This document shows positions 35,491 to 48,729 of a stretch of DNA of 64,000 nt, piece after piece. Position 1 is the first letter of the stretch. Each line of letters begins with the position of its first letter. A model generated the notes under the pieces. The model searched no databases, was not told where the DNA came from, and worked only from the letters and a program-made list of their open reading frames with translations. This DNA comes from Limanda limanda (lineage: Eukaryota; Chordata; Actinopteri; Pleuronectiformes; Pleuronectidae): positions 18,203,204-18,267,203 of the forward strand of contig NC_083655.1 of the NCBI RefSeq assembly GCF_963576545.1, in the 5' to 3' direction. The position numbers were made by a program, and so were the translations under genes.

Positions 35491-38400
35491 GTATGACACA
35501 CAGGCCCAAAGACAAGGCCCTGTTTGTCGTGTCTTTGTCACCCATCTGAGGAGCTCTTTGACTCAAATTTGACACGTTTGTGTGTCTCTTTTGTTCAGCT
35601 TTGGTGAAGCAGTTCTATCCTCTAAAAGATAACTTCTGTCAATTTACCTCAAGTATTTCTGACGATTAAGCAACGGTACATGAAAGCTTGTTGGTCCCAG
35701 AATGCTACGTTGTTTATCAAAACCTCAGTCTTAGAAACCCCTCGATGCTCTTTTGAGTCGCTGCCACAGCTGGCAAGGGTGGTTTGTCTTGACAGTGGTC
35801 TGCGTTGAATTTCAATGACCCCCGCCCCCCCCCCACCCCATCCACCCGGTCTTATTATGCCATCACTGCTAACTGGCCCCTATTCACTGCAGTGTCCTGA
35901 CTTCCCAGAGGGACCTAGATAAACAAGGGCTATTCAGTCACTGAAAAGCTCGCCCCACCTCCACCCCTGCCAGCCCTGGGCTGTCCTTGTTTCAGTGCCA
36001 GGCTGCAGCGCGTCTCGCGCGCCACCAATGCCAGCAGCAGCGGGCACCGTGCCATCAATTCTTCAGCGACACACAGCACACTTTTAGAGGGATTAAACTC
36101 AGACTTAACTCTGATAACTGATAAATGGCCTCTGTGAACGCAAAGCATAAATGAGGAGGAAGGCTGATACGGTGCAAGGGAGCTGTGGATACGTGTCTTT
36201 CTGCGTGGTTGTGAACGTTTTCTTTTTTACTTTACTTTTCTCTTTTAGTGTACTGTGTGTTTGAGAGAGAGGGAGCAGTGGTCTGTAGGTGTGGTTTGGT
36301 GTGATGTAGCAGGCCGAGCTGACTTCCTGTTGTTACAGTCCATCAGGGAGATCAGGGGTGGGGGATGCTCCCATGAGATTACCCCATGAGAGTCACATGG
36401 CCTGGCTGCAGTGCATTGGAAGACCATGTTATTTGTGTGTCTGTGTAGCTCCGTGTGTTAAGTGTAGTTAGTGAGTGCATTCCTGGCCTCCACCTGAAAT
36501 CTGACCTGACTATGAACTGTCTCTGAAATGCTTCCTTTGCTTTTTCTGTGCTTCCCTCTATCCTTCCTTCTAATCAACAGATCTCAGAGGAAAAACCTCA
36601 CATCTCCACGGGGTGCCTCTCTCATTCTCTCTCTTTCTCTCTCCTGACCAGATGTTTAAAAGCTGTTTGTTTGTTTACCCAATGGAAGTCACGTTGATTG
36701 ATGGCTACCATAAAACTGGGCCTGCAAACTGATGACAGATGCCTCAGTATTAGAGTCAAATAATTTACATGTGGAAATTTTACAAGTGGACCAGTTTTAT
36801 TGCATCACTAGTTGGTATAGTTAAAATGATATCAGTTGTCACAGTGCTCCTTGTGACTGAGGACCATTGGTAGGCAGAAGGGACAGTGACCTGTGGGATG
36901 TAATTGCCCTCCTGTCCTCCATACCTACATCACTACCCGACCGGTCAGCTAATTTAAGGCAGTGCCCTTCTAATCGAATGGCTGTCTGATAAATCTATTG
37001 AATCGGGGCAGATGTCCGCCGGGGTGTGGAAGTGACACAGCGTCTAGACGGGCTGAGAGGCGAGGAGACGACTCCAACGTGATTCAGATCCAAAGGAATC
37101 TCACCTTCTTCTTTCTCCTTCACTCCGCCGGCCCTGTCTGCTGACATGGAACGGCATTCTAACCAGATCTGTTCCTCCCGAGCGTCCTGCGAGCACACTC
37201 CTCAGGGGGACAGGGAGGATTTCTCAGGGCAATGTAGATTATTACAGACACATGCAGTCACTGATGCTGAGGTACACTCGGAAACAACATTAGAGTTGAT
37301 TGAAAAGAGCATTACGGGAGGCTTACATTCGGGTCACCCTTCATCTGGCCCTCTTCTTTGGAATGAACACAAGCCAAGGCCGGAATTCCATATAATAATT
37401 GTATTGCCCTTTGACAGATAACATTGATGTAAAGCTGTTTATTGTTTATGATGAGTCGTTTGAATCCCAGGATGCCTTTCCCCTTGTCCTTGGGGAGCTT
37501 ATCCCTCAGGCAGGGCTGACTGTGTTTTTATTAAAACCCAGGTTTAAATGGACCAGGTCCTTTGATCGACAAGCAGATTAACCAACTAATAAAACATACA
37601 TCATGATATATAGAGATGCCCCCTCTGAGACTCTGGCTATTAATATACAAAAATGGAGGATTACTGTCTGCTTGCCTCCATGGTCATGGAGAGGGGATTA
37701 GGGTGCTGGTCCAGACAGATTGGATTTAATGTGTGTGTAAAACTAAATTACAAAGCCCCTGTGTATGTAGACTGATCTGTGTTCTTTGGCTGAGACGTCA
37801 TCACATACTGTTGTGTAAGTGGATCAGTCATGTCCATTACAGTTGTAGGTCAGGTCCGACTTGGGAAGACAGAAACATGTTATTATTATTATTTTATCCT
37901 CAGTAGTTTCCGCATTAAATCCCATTATTACTCATCTGTAATTATACATTACACACTTTATTTTTTCATGTTATGTGTTGCTCAATCAAATTTGTTTAAT
38001 GGCCTCTTTTTTACTGTTGTTTCCTTCCTTGATATTTTGTATGTTTTGAGGACTCAACAAAATAGAGAGTTACCCTTTTCCACTGATCCAAAAACCCACT
38101 AGCACCCACCCACTTAATCGGCGCCGGCTGTACCTGAACCTGTAACAAAACTGTATCTGTCCTTATATGTTGGTTACTTGCTCCTGTTTGACCCAGAACT
38201 GAACATTTGTTCTAAAACACTGCACATTCGTAATGTAAGCAGCATAATAATGCCCATGTATCCCAGTGTCCCTTCACGGTTAAGGTTGCCATTAACTCTT
38301 GTAACTCAGTGAATGTGGTTATGGGTGCTTCAGTGACATTTAAGGCTGAAACAGATTAATCCTGACTCAAAGAAAACAGGAGAATTCCGGCAAACATTTT

Positions 38401-41287
38401 CACAAACCCACATGAACACACACACACACACACACCTAACTCTCTTAACTTGCAATCAACAATTTCATAGTTTACAGCATGGTCGACACTGAAATATTAG
38501 TTCCAGTGGGGCATACATATTGTTCACTCTAGTAAGTAATATGACTCCATTTCGGTTTGACACACTGTTGAATTGACAAATTACAAGATAAAGCACAAAA
38601 GTGTTGTCACCTCAAAACCCGGTATATTCATAGTTTGACATGGACCATCAGATTATCTCATCTCGCAGGAGTAAAACCTCAGAACTGGGGAGCTGAGGAG
38701 TCACAGCCTACGTGTGTTGTATAAGTAAAGATAAACTTTATGAGACTTTAAAACATTTGTTTAAAGTCTCACTTTTGTTTCTCTGAATCCCTAGTCCATT
38801 TTGCAGATGTGGCTTTAAAGGAATCCTGCATGAACACAGTGAGATCTTTAAGGGAAGAGCATGGGTACTATTCTAAGTGGGATACAAGGGATTATTGACT
38901 TTGACTGTAATCATTTAAAAGTAAAAGCATGTAGCACCCTATCCCACAGATGTCCTCGAGATAGCAGTGGGTGTATGTCCTTTACCTGCTTTAACATGCG
39001 GCCCACACAAGAAACACACGTACACACACCCACCCTAGGCTGTTTATCCCCAAGGGCGCCAAGCTAAAGGAGAGAGAGCCCCTTAATCATGTTCCTGTCC
39101 CACATCCTCGTTATCAGCCACGATTAATGAGCTCTCCATTAATGAAAAAAAAACAGGAGGTGCCAGCCCCTCCTAAAGAGAGAGGGGGTGAGGGTGTGTG
39201 TGTGAGAGAGAGACAGGGAGATAGAGAGAGAGAGGGCCTGATAGTAAATGCTCCCCAGGTGCAATGACATCACCCTCTAAGGTAGATATGATAGCTGTCA
39301 CAGCTTGCTTTTGTTAGGGATGGCAGGGTGTGTGTGTGTGTCTGTGTGTTTGTTCAAAGTGTGTGAGCGTGCCTGTTTGTGTGTGTGTATGCAGCCTCAC
39401 ATTCAATATTGTGTTTGGATTGTTGAAACTTAACCTCTGGGGTCTAATCCATTTTGCCTTTGTATATCTGTCTTCGCTTTTTGTCTATGGCGGCTGTACG
39501 GCGTGAGGAGGGCAGGAGTGAGGGAGGGAGGCGAGGGATAAGGAGCGCTTGATGAGACAGTAAAGGAGGAGACGGAGGAGGAGGGGGGAGAGGGCGGCAG
39601 GTGCAACGGACACCCGGCACAATCACCGGCGCTCGGCAAAAACAGCGACAGGAAATCAAGGTTGTCTTGGCAACCTGGCACTATCGATTAAGGTTGGCTG
39701 TCTCCGGGCTCACATCAGAGTCCCAGTGGAAATGGTGCTGCGTTGGGTTTCAGGCGAGGAAGAGGGGGAGGAGTTGACGGTGGACAAAGAGGGGAGGAAA
39801 AGCAGGAGCAGGTGAGGAGAGGAGAGTCGGACGATGAAGAGTACAGGTGATTGAATCTCGCTCAGAAGTGTCTCACTCACATCGTGGCTCCGCTCTGTTG
39901 CTTGCTTTTCTTTACCTGGCTCTCCGCCTCAGCTCGATGTTGCTCTGCATCTCCTCTAGATTTATGAATGCAGAAGACTTCTCATCACTAAGTCATTTCC
40001 ATTGTTGAGGCCTTCTAAGAAACATTTAACACGCCTGGTCCCTTCGTCTCCTCCTGCCTCCTTTGCACTCTCTCCTCGTGTCTGTCTCTATATATGGGTC
40101 TATGCGGGCTCAGTTCTCCCAGTGTTTCCAGGCCATTAGTTCACATTGTGCAGTTTGATTTAAGGACCCTGTGGCACACATGAGGAGTTTACTCTTCCAA
40201 CAGGGCGAGCAGGTTGCTGTGCAAACCCTCCGCTCGCACACAGGGATTTCACCATCATTGTATACTGAGGTGGTGATGTTGCATAAGCCCTGCACAGAGG
40301 TGATCGATACACAGTATAGACTTGTAAGGAGGAGTATTTTTGGCTGATACCGCACTCTGTTGTTGTATTTTAGTAAAGCGGTGTCTCTTTTACGCTCGCT
40401 CCACTTTGCTGTCTCTCTTTCTCGCTCCTGACAGAAGGTGAAATCACCCAAATCCCAAGCAGATGTGTCCGCTCTCTGTCTCTCTCCCACTCTTTCTCTG
40501 TCTCCCCCCCTGTCTCCCTTCAGCCCCTTTCACACGGGACCAAAACACCCACTCACATCTGGCTTTTGTCTTCAGTTTGAAAGGGTACAATTGGCTTTCA
40601 TTCCCGGGTCATGACTCTGGTAGGCAGTAGGTATTTATCGGCCCCAGTTGGCAGTGATAAACGTGACACCCAGGTGGACATGCTCACTTTCATCAGTTTT
40701 CCGCGCTATACTGTCTTTCACACGAACACTCTAAACATCAGCTGCCCACCATGACACTATTAAACCCAAAACACAGCAGCTACTCCTTACTTTTTATACA
40801 GTCTCTGGGCTGCACAGAGCAAATTGCTTTTATGAATACCTCTCCCACATGTCTACCTGTCGTTCTCTCTTTCTTTCTCTGTCGTACACACATTTACTCA
40901 TAAGTGACCATTCAGAAAAATAAAACTACCCCTCCTCTTTTTACTTTTATTTTACTTTTTACGCCAAAACTTATCTCATCCATCATTCAAATTAGTTGGA
41001 TCTTCCCACCTTCCTAGCTTGGTAGATTGTGAAGGTTTGTTGCGAATTTATCTTCTCTATGGAGAGACAACAGTACAAAACTCCTCCTGTTTCCATCCCT
41101 CCCTCTCACATCCTCCTGCCCCCCATGGTCAGTTAAATACAGAGCAGTCCTCTGTCCTGCCATCATGTGAGTTTTACAACCCATTTAACCCATGGTCTTC
41201 TGGTGAGCCAGGCTCCATATTGTTCCACACAGTGTTTCATTTGCTGTGCTCAGCCTCTCATTTCTGCTCTGCTCTGTCCCTTAAATG

Positions 41288-41536
41288 TATAGTTTGGGGA
41301 AATAAATGCTTGTTTTGCTTCTTCTTCTTCTTGTGGCTCACTATCATGGCTGTTTGCAAAATCTGAGGCCACAACCTGCAGCCACTTCTGTTTCTAGTCC
41401 TCAAGCTATGCTAAGCTAGCTGCCTGCTGGCTGTAACTTCATACGTTCTGTACAAGCATAAGAGTAATATCAATATTCTCATCTAACTCTCGGCACGGGA
41501 GTGAAATAAACATATAGCCCGAAATGTCAAACTATA
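41288..41536 (-). mobile_element. MITE of the AGTTTGACATTTCGGG family, near full length
   Basis: TATAGTTTG at 41288-41296 and its reverse complement CAAACTATA at 41528-41536 bound the element. Inside are GCTAAGCTAGCTGCCTGCTG, GGCTGTAACTTCATACGT and TCTCATCTAACTCTCGGCA, the characteristic internal order of the family also found in pieces at 16704 and 17258. The copy is in reverse orientation relative to 16704. Confidence 0.65.
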
Positions 41537-42049
41537 AAGTCACTATCATAACTTATCAATGGTTGTCAGCCTATATTCTCATCATTATTGTTACTTGTGA
41601 AGTTTGGTATCAAGTCTAAACCCTCAGCGTTCATTCTTAATCTTGAATATTTTAAACATATCAACTGTATTGTCAATTGTCAATTGACACTTATTCACAT
41701 CGGTATATTTGCTCTGTCTTTGTCCTGGTTCACTAACACACAAACTATTTGTTTGACAATGGCTCTCCCAAAAAATCTTTCATTATAATAAAACTTGAAT
41801 ACTTAAGTCCAGTATTAACCCGTAGTATCAAAGCAATTACAAATACAGGGGAGTTGACCATCAAAGTTGTCAAAATAGAGTCTGAGTTTATACTGAAATT
41901 AATTAAATATCATAGATCAGATGCAATGAGTGCAACACAGAGTGGTTTATAATAGAGCTGAACACAACACAACTATGTATGTAGTCTAGAGTGATGCCTT
42001 ACAAGACTGTATGGGCGCCCAGCATCCACCCTCCCCTCTCATCTCTCTT

Positions 42050-42330
42050 TATTTGGGGCTATTCTGGGCTGGACTAATGTGGCGGCGATGCTGCGTGCTG
42101 AGTGAGTCAGCGGTCATTAGGGCGTGCAGACAGCACTCCGCCGGAGGCCACAGGAGCCAGTCAGTCTAATGATGAGGCCAGTGAAGTGCCGGGGACCTGA
42201 GCGCTCAGGACGTCCTATAGCTCCATCCAATTAGCCTTTTCTGGCCCCGCCCATTGTCACCGTTACTTAGCCCGAGCAGGACAACCGAGGGCGGACACCC
42301 CATTTATCTTTGTTTCCATTATAAAAATAA
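42050..42330. promoter_or_regulatory. candidate CpG-rich enhancer or cryptic promoter in intron 1
   Basis: Raised CpG content with motif-like cores: GTGAGTCAGCGG (AP-1/MARE-like), CAGTCTAATGATGAGGCC, TCCAATTAGCC, and a GC box CCCCGCCC near 42246. No open frame with family resemblance. It directly precedes AT-rich DNA and the (GA)n tract. Confidence 0.3.
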
Positions 42331-42559
42331 AAAAAACGCTTCTCTTTGCCAAGGCAGAGAGACGGGGTTTCTGATCGATGCTGTACTGGTGATTTCATAA
42401 GTTTCTCATCTTGCATACGTGCACTTTATTGAAACCAGCTTATTTTGACATTTACATGTACATTAGCTTTTGTTAGCCTGAGCAGAGAGCCCAAAGTCTA
42501 TACTGTACGCCTGTATGTGTCAGTCACTACTTTCTGTTGTAGCTGTCGTCTAACTGACA

Positions 42560-42579
42560 GAGCGAGAGAGAGAGCGCAC

Positions 42580-42676
<97 letters not shown>
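42560..42676. repeat. (GA)n microsatellite
   Basis: About 90 bases of pure AG from 42586, with an imperfect leader from 42560. It is a polypurine tract able to form triplex DNA. Frames through it (Arg/Glu or Leu/Ser) are artefacts. Confidence 0.97.
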
Positions 42677-42677
<1 letters not shown>

Positions 42678-44868
42678 CTCAGCCACAGTGCTCAGATCCA
42701 GTCATCCTCCCCTGGGAGAGGCTGACTGAACAGGAATGTAAACATGGCAGCTAAATAAACTGCTGCGTGGGGCACAGATAGAGAGAGAGGAGAGACAAGA
42801 CAGGGAGGACAGAGAAAGAGAGAGTGCTTTTAGAGGTGACAGGATCACTCAGACAGAAGGGCAGACATTACAGGGTAGATATTTGCAGTTTGATATGGAG
42901 TACATCTGAGGTTAAATGGTCTGGATCAGGACAAATGCCATAAAGCGCATTTTCTTTGACCATTAGTTGGCAGCAGCTGTAATCAAAGAATTTAACCTGG
43001 GAGGGGAGATTACATCGAGGCTCACAAGGACAGCTCAGCATTCCTCTCCCTCCCCTCCTTTTAACACCTTATCTCAACCTCTCACTCTAAAATAAGATGC
43101 ACTCACACCATGTCACATGGCACCAGCCATCACCCACAGCTCCTCAAATACTCTCTGGACTTTGAAAGCTTAAAAGTGTTCACACTGCTCTGCAGGTTTT
43201 TCGGTGTGGAAAAAGAGTAAAATCACTTATTGTACTGCTGTGTATCTCCATCATCTTGTATGTGTTTGGTTAGCTCTTGAAAAGCCATCGACACTGACGG
43301 TACACAGCTAAAGATAAGTTTTGTTGTTGGCCTACTGAACCTATAGTCTTCTTTCCACTGGTCCCAGTTCATGCATCTTGAAAAGCACCTTTCCATCTGT
43401 GGCTTGTTCTGTGGCGCCCTTCAGCTCCACCCCAAGTAGACATGTAATCCTTCAGGCTTGTTTTGATGTGGTGACGTGACTGTTGAGCACAGGTGCTGCC
43501 GGCTGCTGCCATGAGGTCTTTCTGGTTGCTATAACCCAGGGCAGGTGGCAGCCATTACGGCTCTGTCTGAGGAAGCAGACTGGCACCATTGCCGTTCCCA
43601 CAGTGGGTTCTGCTTTCTTAATCCGCACTGGCGACCAATGGTTTCGACAGAGTAGTTGATTAAGATGAGCTGGCCTGGCAGTCCCTTCTCAACCTCAATG
43701 CCTGAAGTTAGCAGGACTTTGTCAAAGGCACTTCTTTTCATCCCTCCTCCCAGGTCCCTGCTCCTCCCTGCTTTGCTTTTTTCCTTTCTTCTAGCGCCTT
43801 TCATTTTCTTCTAAGGTGGATCAAAGAGAAGAGGTCTGCAGAGGCGTTTGGAACCAGACTCAGTGTCAACAAGTAGCTTTCTCTGCTTTCTCAGAGTCCC
43901 TACCTAGTTTGCTGGAATTTTCTGTGTAGAAAATAACCCCAACAGCTTCGGAATTCTATACGTTTGGTTACGGGTCATCTTCTTAGACCTACGTTTTCAG
44001 ATCTTTTATGCTATAATGAGAATTGTGAAAAAAGTTGAATCATTATAAAGCTATGGTTGAGCACATTAGATGATGCGAGACTGCCTAGTAGGAAACATTG
44101 ACATGATACTTCAGACTACAAATCTATTCCAAAACTTGCTAGCTCAACAGTCCGCCCTGCTATTCTACCTGATGTCTTCTTTATCCTCTCTCTCTATCAT
44201 CACTCCCTCCCTTCCATCCCTGCCTTGAACACTGGGCGCTGGGCCAGAGGTGCTAAACAGCATCTTAACCTGGTGTCTGAGCTTCGACTCATCCTTTATT
44301 CATTCCCATTAAAGGAGCATGAGAGTTGTTCTCTCCCTGTAGCTGCTGCTGTTTCCCCCTCCATTAGAAAGACAAACGGCTGCAGCGCAAGTGTACCTAC
44401 CTAGTCCCCCATACATAACTAATGGGTGGGTGTGAATGAAATATGCATGCAGGGTCTCTCCTGATACATGTGAGACGGACAGCATGAACGATGCTATATG
44501 AAGACACAACAGTGCGGATGTATAGGTGTTGTTGCACACAGAACTCTAACAGTGAGCACTCAACCTGCTCTGTATTGAATTCAGAATCCTGTCATCCAAT
44601 AAGTCTACATTTGTAATTGTTTTCATGTTTATTAAATTCGTTCCCATGCTGGTTTTTCAAAGTGGAATAAAAATGGTGGTAAAATCCACGAATTCCTCAT
44701 TTGAGAGAACTGGCAATCATCTTGGCATATAAAAAACAGAGGAACAAAAACACAAAAGCAATTCTACACACAGTCACTTAGAGCACACACATACCTACAG
44801 GAGTGCCATTTAGCAGGCAGTGTGCCAAAAATATTCCCCAGGATGTAAGCTTAGGTAGAGTACACATA

Positions 44869-44897
44869 CACACACACAAACACACACACACACACAG
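44869..44897. repeat. (CA)n microsatellite, short
   Basis: About 29 bases of interrupted CA units in intron 1. Confidence 0.85.
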
Positions 44898-47800
44898 ACC
44901 AAACAATATCACCATCTCCCACGTTTACAACCTTGTTTCATCGTGAGGAGCCTGGTCGTGAAAAGGGAAAATAAAGGAGAGATAAAGAGCGGACAACAGA
45001 CGATGGGAGGAGCGGAGTGAGATAAAGGTTAAGAATGCCGATGAAAACGGCAGAAAAGTGCTACGCCAGCGACTCCGGCAAGGAGACGGACAGGAGTGAG
45101 AATTTCTGCCGGCTGTTGGGATTTTGAGGGAGCAGGGAGGGGTTGTGGTGCTGGTGTTGTGCTGGGCAGGTCAGAATATCAGCATTTCCTGTGGACTGTC
45201 TACCACACCCTTTCTCTTTCTCCCCAAACCCTCTCAGCATTGCATAGGCTGCATCTCAATCAATTCATATAAATTGTACAATCTGTCAGAGAGACCTCTG
45301 GAACATTGGTCATTGACGTCTTATAGGAATTGGAGTTGGCCGGGGTGCTGGCTGAGCACCTGAGTAGTAATCCAGCCAATTAGCTTGGAAGGATCCATTT
45401 AAAGTGAGCAGTGGCATTACAGACAGGTGGAGAAGGTCAGGATTTCCCTCGGCTGATGGCTGAGGAGAGTGACGGGTCCAGAGAGGCTGCAAACTGTACA
45501 ACTAGCACAGCACGCTTGGGAAGCTGGGAAGGTTGGGGTATTTCATTAATTTCATTAACAAAGCAGTTGCCTATCCATTGCAGCAGTGCATGGACTGATT
45601 TGATGGTAATCTATAATCTGTAGGCTTTGGTGCCACCGCTGTGCTTATCAGCCAGGTTTGTTTGGCCAGGCTCGGAACGCTGGTTTTAACAGGATGACAA
45701 GTTGCACGATTAACCTTCTGTGGTTTTTCTGTGTTGCTCTTTTTTAGCTGTTGTTTTTATTTATGCATGAATAGGTTGATAGTGTTGTGAGGTGTGTGCC
45801 TGTGCTCTGGCATTTCAGTGCGAGAACGTGTTTCTCTTAGTAGAACGGAAAATATTGTTATACAACAGAAAACTGTTCATTGTAATGAGTCTTTAGGTTT
45901 GATCTTTTTACATATTTTCCTTTAGTCCAGTCTCTGCTGGCAATTCAGTGTTAAACACTTCAGCTGATGGCCTTCTCTACATTATACATGAGAATGCATT
46001 GTTGATTTCATTTGTCTTTTAGGTATTCTAACCCCATCTCTCTTTATCTACCCTGTAATCTGGTCTGTGCTAGAGCAGTTGTGTATTCTCTTTAGTGGTA
46101 TTATTAATCCATATTTGTTGGTGCTTCCACCATGTCACCGTGTGCTTGCTGGAAATGCAGCAGACAGTGGAGCTGTTGGTGGTGACATGTACAGCTCACA
46201 TGGCGCCAGCTGCTTTTATTGGACAATAATGGGAGGCTGCCATGGATGACTTACAGGGATGCAGCCGCAACCCTCCATACGGAGGGGGTTTTATTTGAAG
46301 ACAAGACGCTTGGTGCACATGTGGAAAGTTTTGCTATAGCGCAAGTGAACCGTTGTATGATGTATTTTCTGGCCTCAGACACTTAACACAGCAACACCTA
46401 TAGCTGTGTGGGTGCAGCTTTTGGCCGGATGAATAATTGTGTTTGTGCCACGGTGCCATGAGTTCTAAAACATGCATCATAGGTGATGTGAGGCACTGTG
46501 GAAAATTAGTAGTTGTACATTTGTAGTACTTTATGTGTTCATGTACTGTTGTTTTGTAGAATACATCTTGTGTTATGATGAGCTGGTGACGTTTGCTCCT
46601 CCGTATCAGAACAGGAAGACAGGTTACTGCTTGTTTTGATTGGACAATAAGGCAGCTTGTATATAAGTCCGCCCTCATTAGTTCATTACGTGGTCGTGGG
46701 ATGTGTGAGCTAATGAAATAACAGTGTTAGGTTATCAGATTGACCTAGTTCAGCATTGAGGAGTAGTAGGGAAGTGCTAAGGAAATTCTTGAAATTCTTG
46801 GATTACATAAAGGGATTACCTTTATTATTCACTCTGAAATGTAAAGTAGTTGTAGTTTAACATTTGCTTGTCAAATTGTCATCTAGTTAGCAAAATACAA
46901 ACCAGGCAATTCAACATTAATATTGTCTATATTTTTTGCTCATTTTTCTATCCAATGTTTATGCCCACTTTAATGACTGGGACTTTTGGTGTGCTAGCCA
47001 GCCGATGCAGATTTACATTATTGTTGTTAATATCCTTTTCACCAATTCGATGCTGTAGGAAAAAAGAGAAGCTAAAAACTGCGTTGTATGATGATATTTT
47101 TATTTTAAGAAAATCTGTTGCAAAGTGAAAAGGAAAGTGTTGTATTGAACTGTGAATCCAGATATTTTTTATTTATGCTGTTAAAATAGGTCAAGGATAA
47201 ATTAGGTCTTCGTCCTTTTTGTAAGACTAAACATTACCATTAGACAGACCTCAGGATTTTAACTAATTTAGGTTGTGTTGCCATGCCATATTCATTCACA
47301 GTTCCATGCAATGATAATGTAAAACGGGTCCAATACAAACGTTATATGTTAAATATTACTTTCAGTAATCTAAAAGGTAATTTTACAGATCACATTTAAT
47401 TGCAGTTATTCTGCAATTCACTGTGTAAATCTGCCAATACTGACAGAGACACAGACTTCCATGGCATTACTGCACTGTGGAATTAATATACTATACATTT
47501 GCTCTGTACCTCTGTTACAGTGTGTGATGTACTCCACATACTAATTCATTTATTTTCAGTCAAATATATGCTGTGGGAGTAAATGATTAACGTAACGTGT
47601 GGACCAGGTTGCCACATAGATCAATCCCTGCTGGTCATCTGGTCTCACCTGTTGGTCATCTGCTGTTTTTTGCGCAAGTCACATGCTGTCTGGCATGACA
47701 CACAGCCAGTCTAGCTTCCTCTAAAGGAGTCACCATCCTGTCTCCTCTGGCAGGTACTGGAAGTGTCCTGTCAGCTCTCTGATGGCCTCCTCAACTTCCT

Positions 47801-48666
47801 CCTTCTCTCAAGATAAAACTTCCCCTTGTTTGCGAGAAAAGACATGAGCAGGTTACACATGACTGCTGTGGAAAAGATATTACGAGTGTGGTTTAGTAAT
47901 CAAGTGACAGATGGAAATTGTGGCTTAATTTTAAACAGGAAAAATGCTAGTACATCGACTCCATGAGTATCTCACGTTGATGTGGAGATACAGTTTCTCT
48001 TTCTCTTCTCGCTTCTTTACTTCTCCCTCCCTCTCTCTCTGTTCATGTCCAGTCGGGGCACCTGGGAGGAAGCAGCTGTAGGTGGTGATTACAGTTTAGA
48101 GACTCCAAAATAACCTCTCCTCCTCCCTGCTCACTCTCTCCCTCAGTTCTCTCCTCCTCAGCCACCCTCTCCCGACCTTTTCTCTGAATCACCCCGTCGC
48201 CCTAAAAACAAATAGGAGAAGTGCAGAACACAAGAAGGAACGCAGAAGAAAAGCAGCCCACATGCTCTAAATTACCTCAATTCTGTGCTGCTAGTCTCAC
48301 AGGGGCTTCATTAATGTCCCTTCCTGTGTGTGTTTGTTGCCATGTAAATAAAGTGACTAGTACACGCCGCCCTGCTCATCAATATGAGCAACGGTGGGCT
48401 CAGCTCATACAGATGAACACGGCATGAATAATATTAGCTGAGCATTGCTGCATATGACCACCCCTCTCTCCACCCACATCCAATGTGTGTGTGCATGTGT
48501 TTACTGTGCTAAAGCTCCCATCAATCACACGCCCAGGACCTTTCAGCAAGCCACACACACACACACACTCTAAGGTACTAACACATACACACTCCTGCTG
48601 AGTTTATTAAAAGCCAGTGTGTTATCACTGATCTGTCTGACAACAGCTGTACACCAGAGCAGAGCA

Positions 48667-48667
<1 letters not shown>

Positions 48668-48727
<60 letters not shown>
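48668..48727. repeat. (CA)n microsatellite
   Basis: About 60 bases of CA units with one AT interruption near the start, in intron 1. Confidence 0.95.

Positions 48728-48729
<2 letters not shown>

Noticed and set aside
42445..42729. Glu/Arg repeat frame
   Set aside because: Product of the (GA)n microsatellite.
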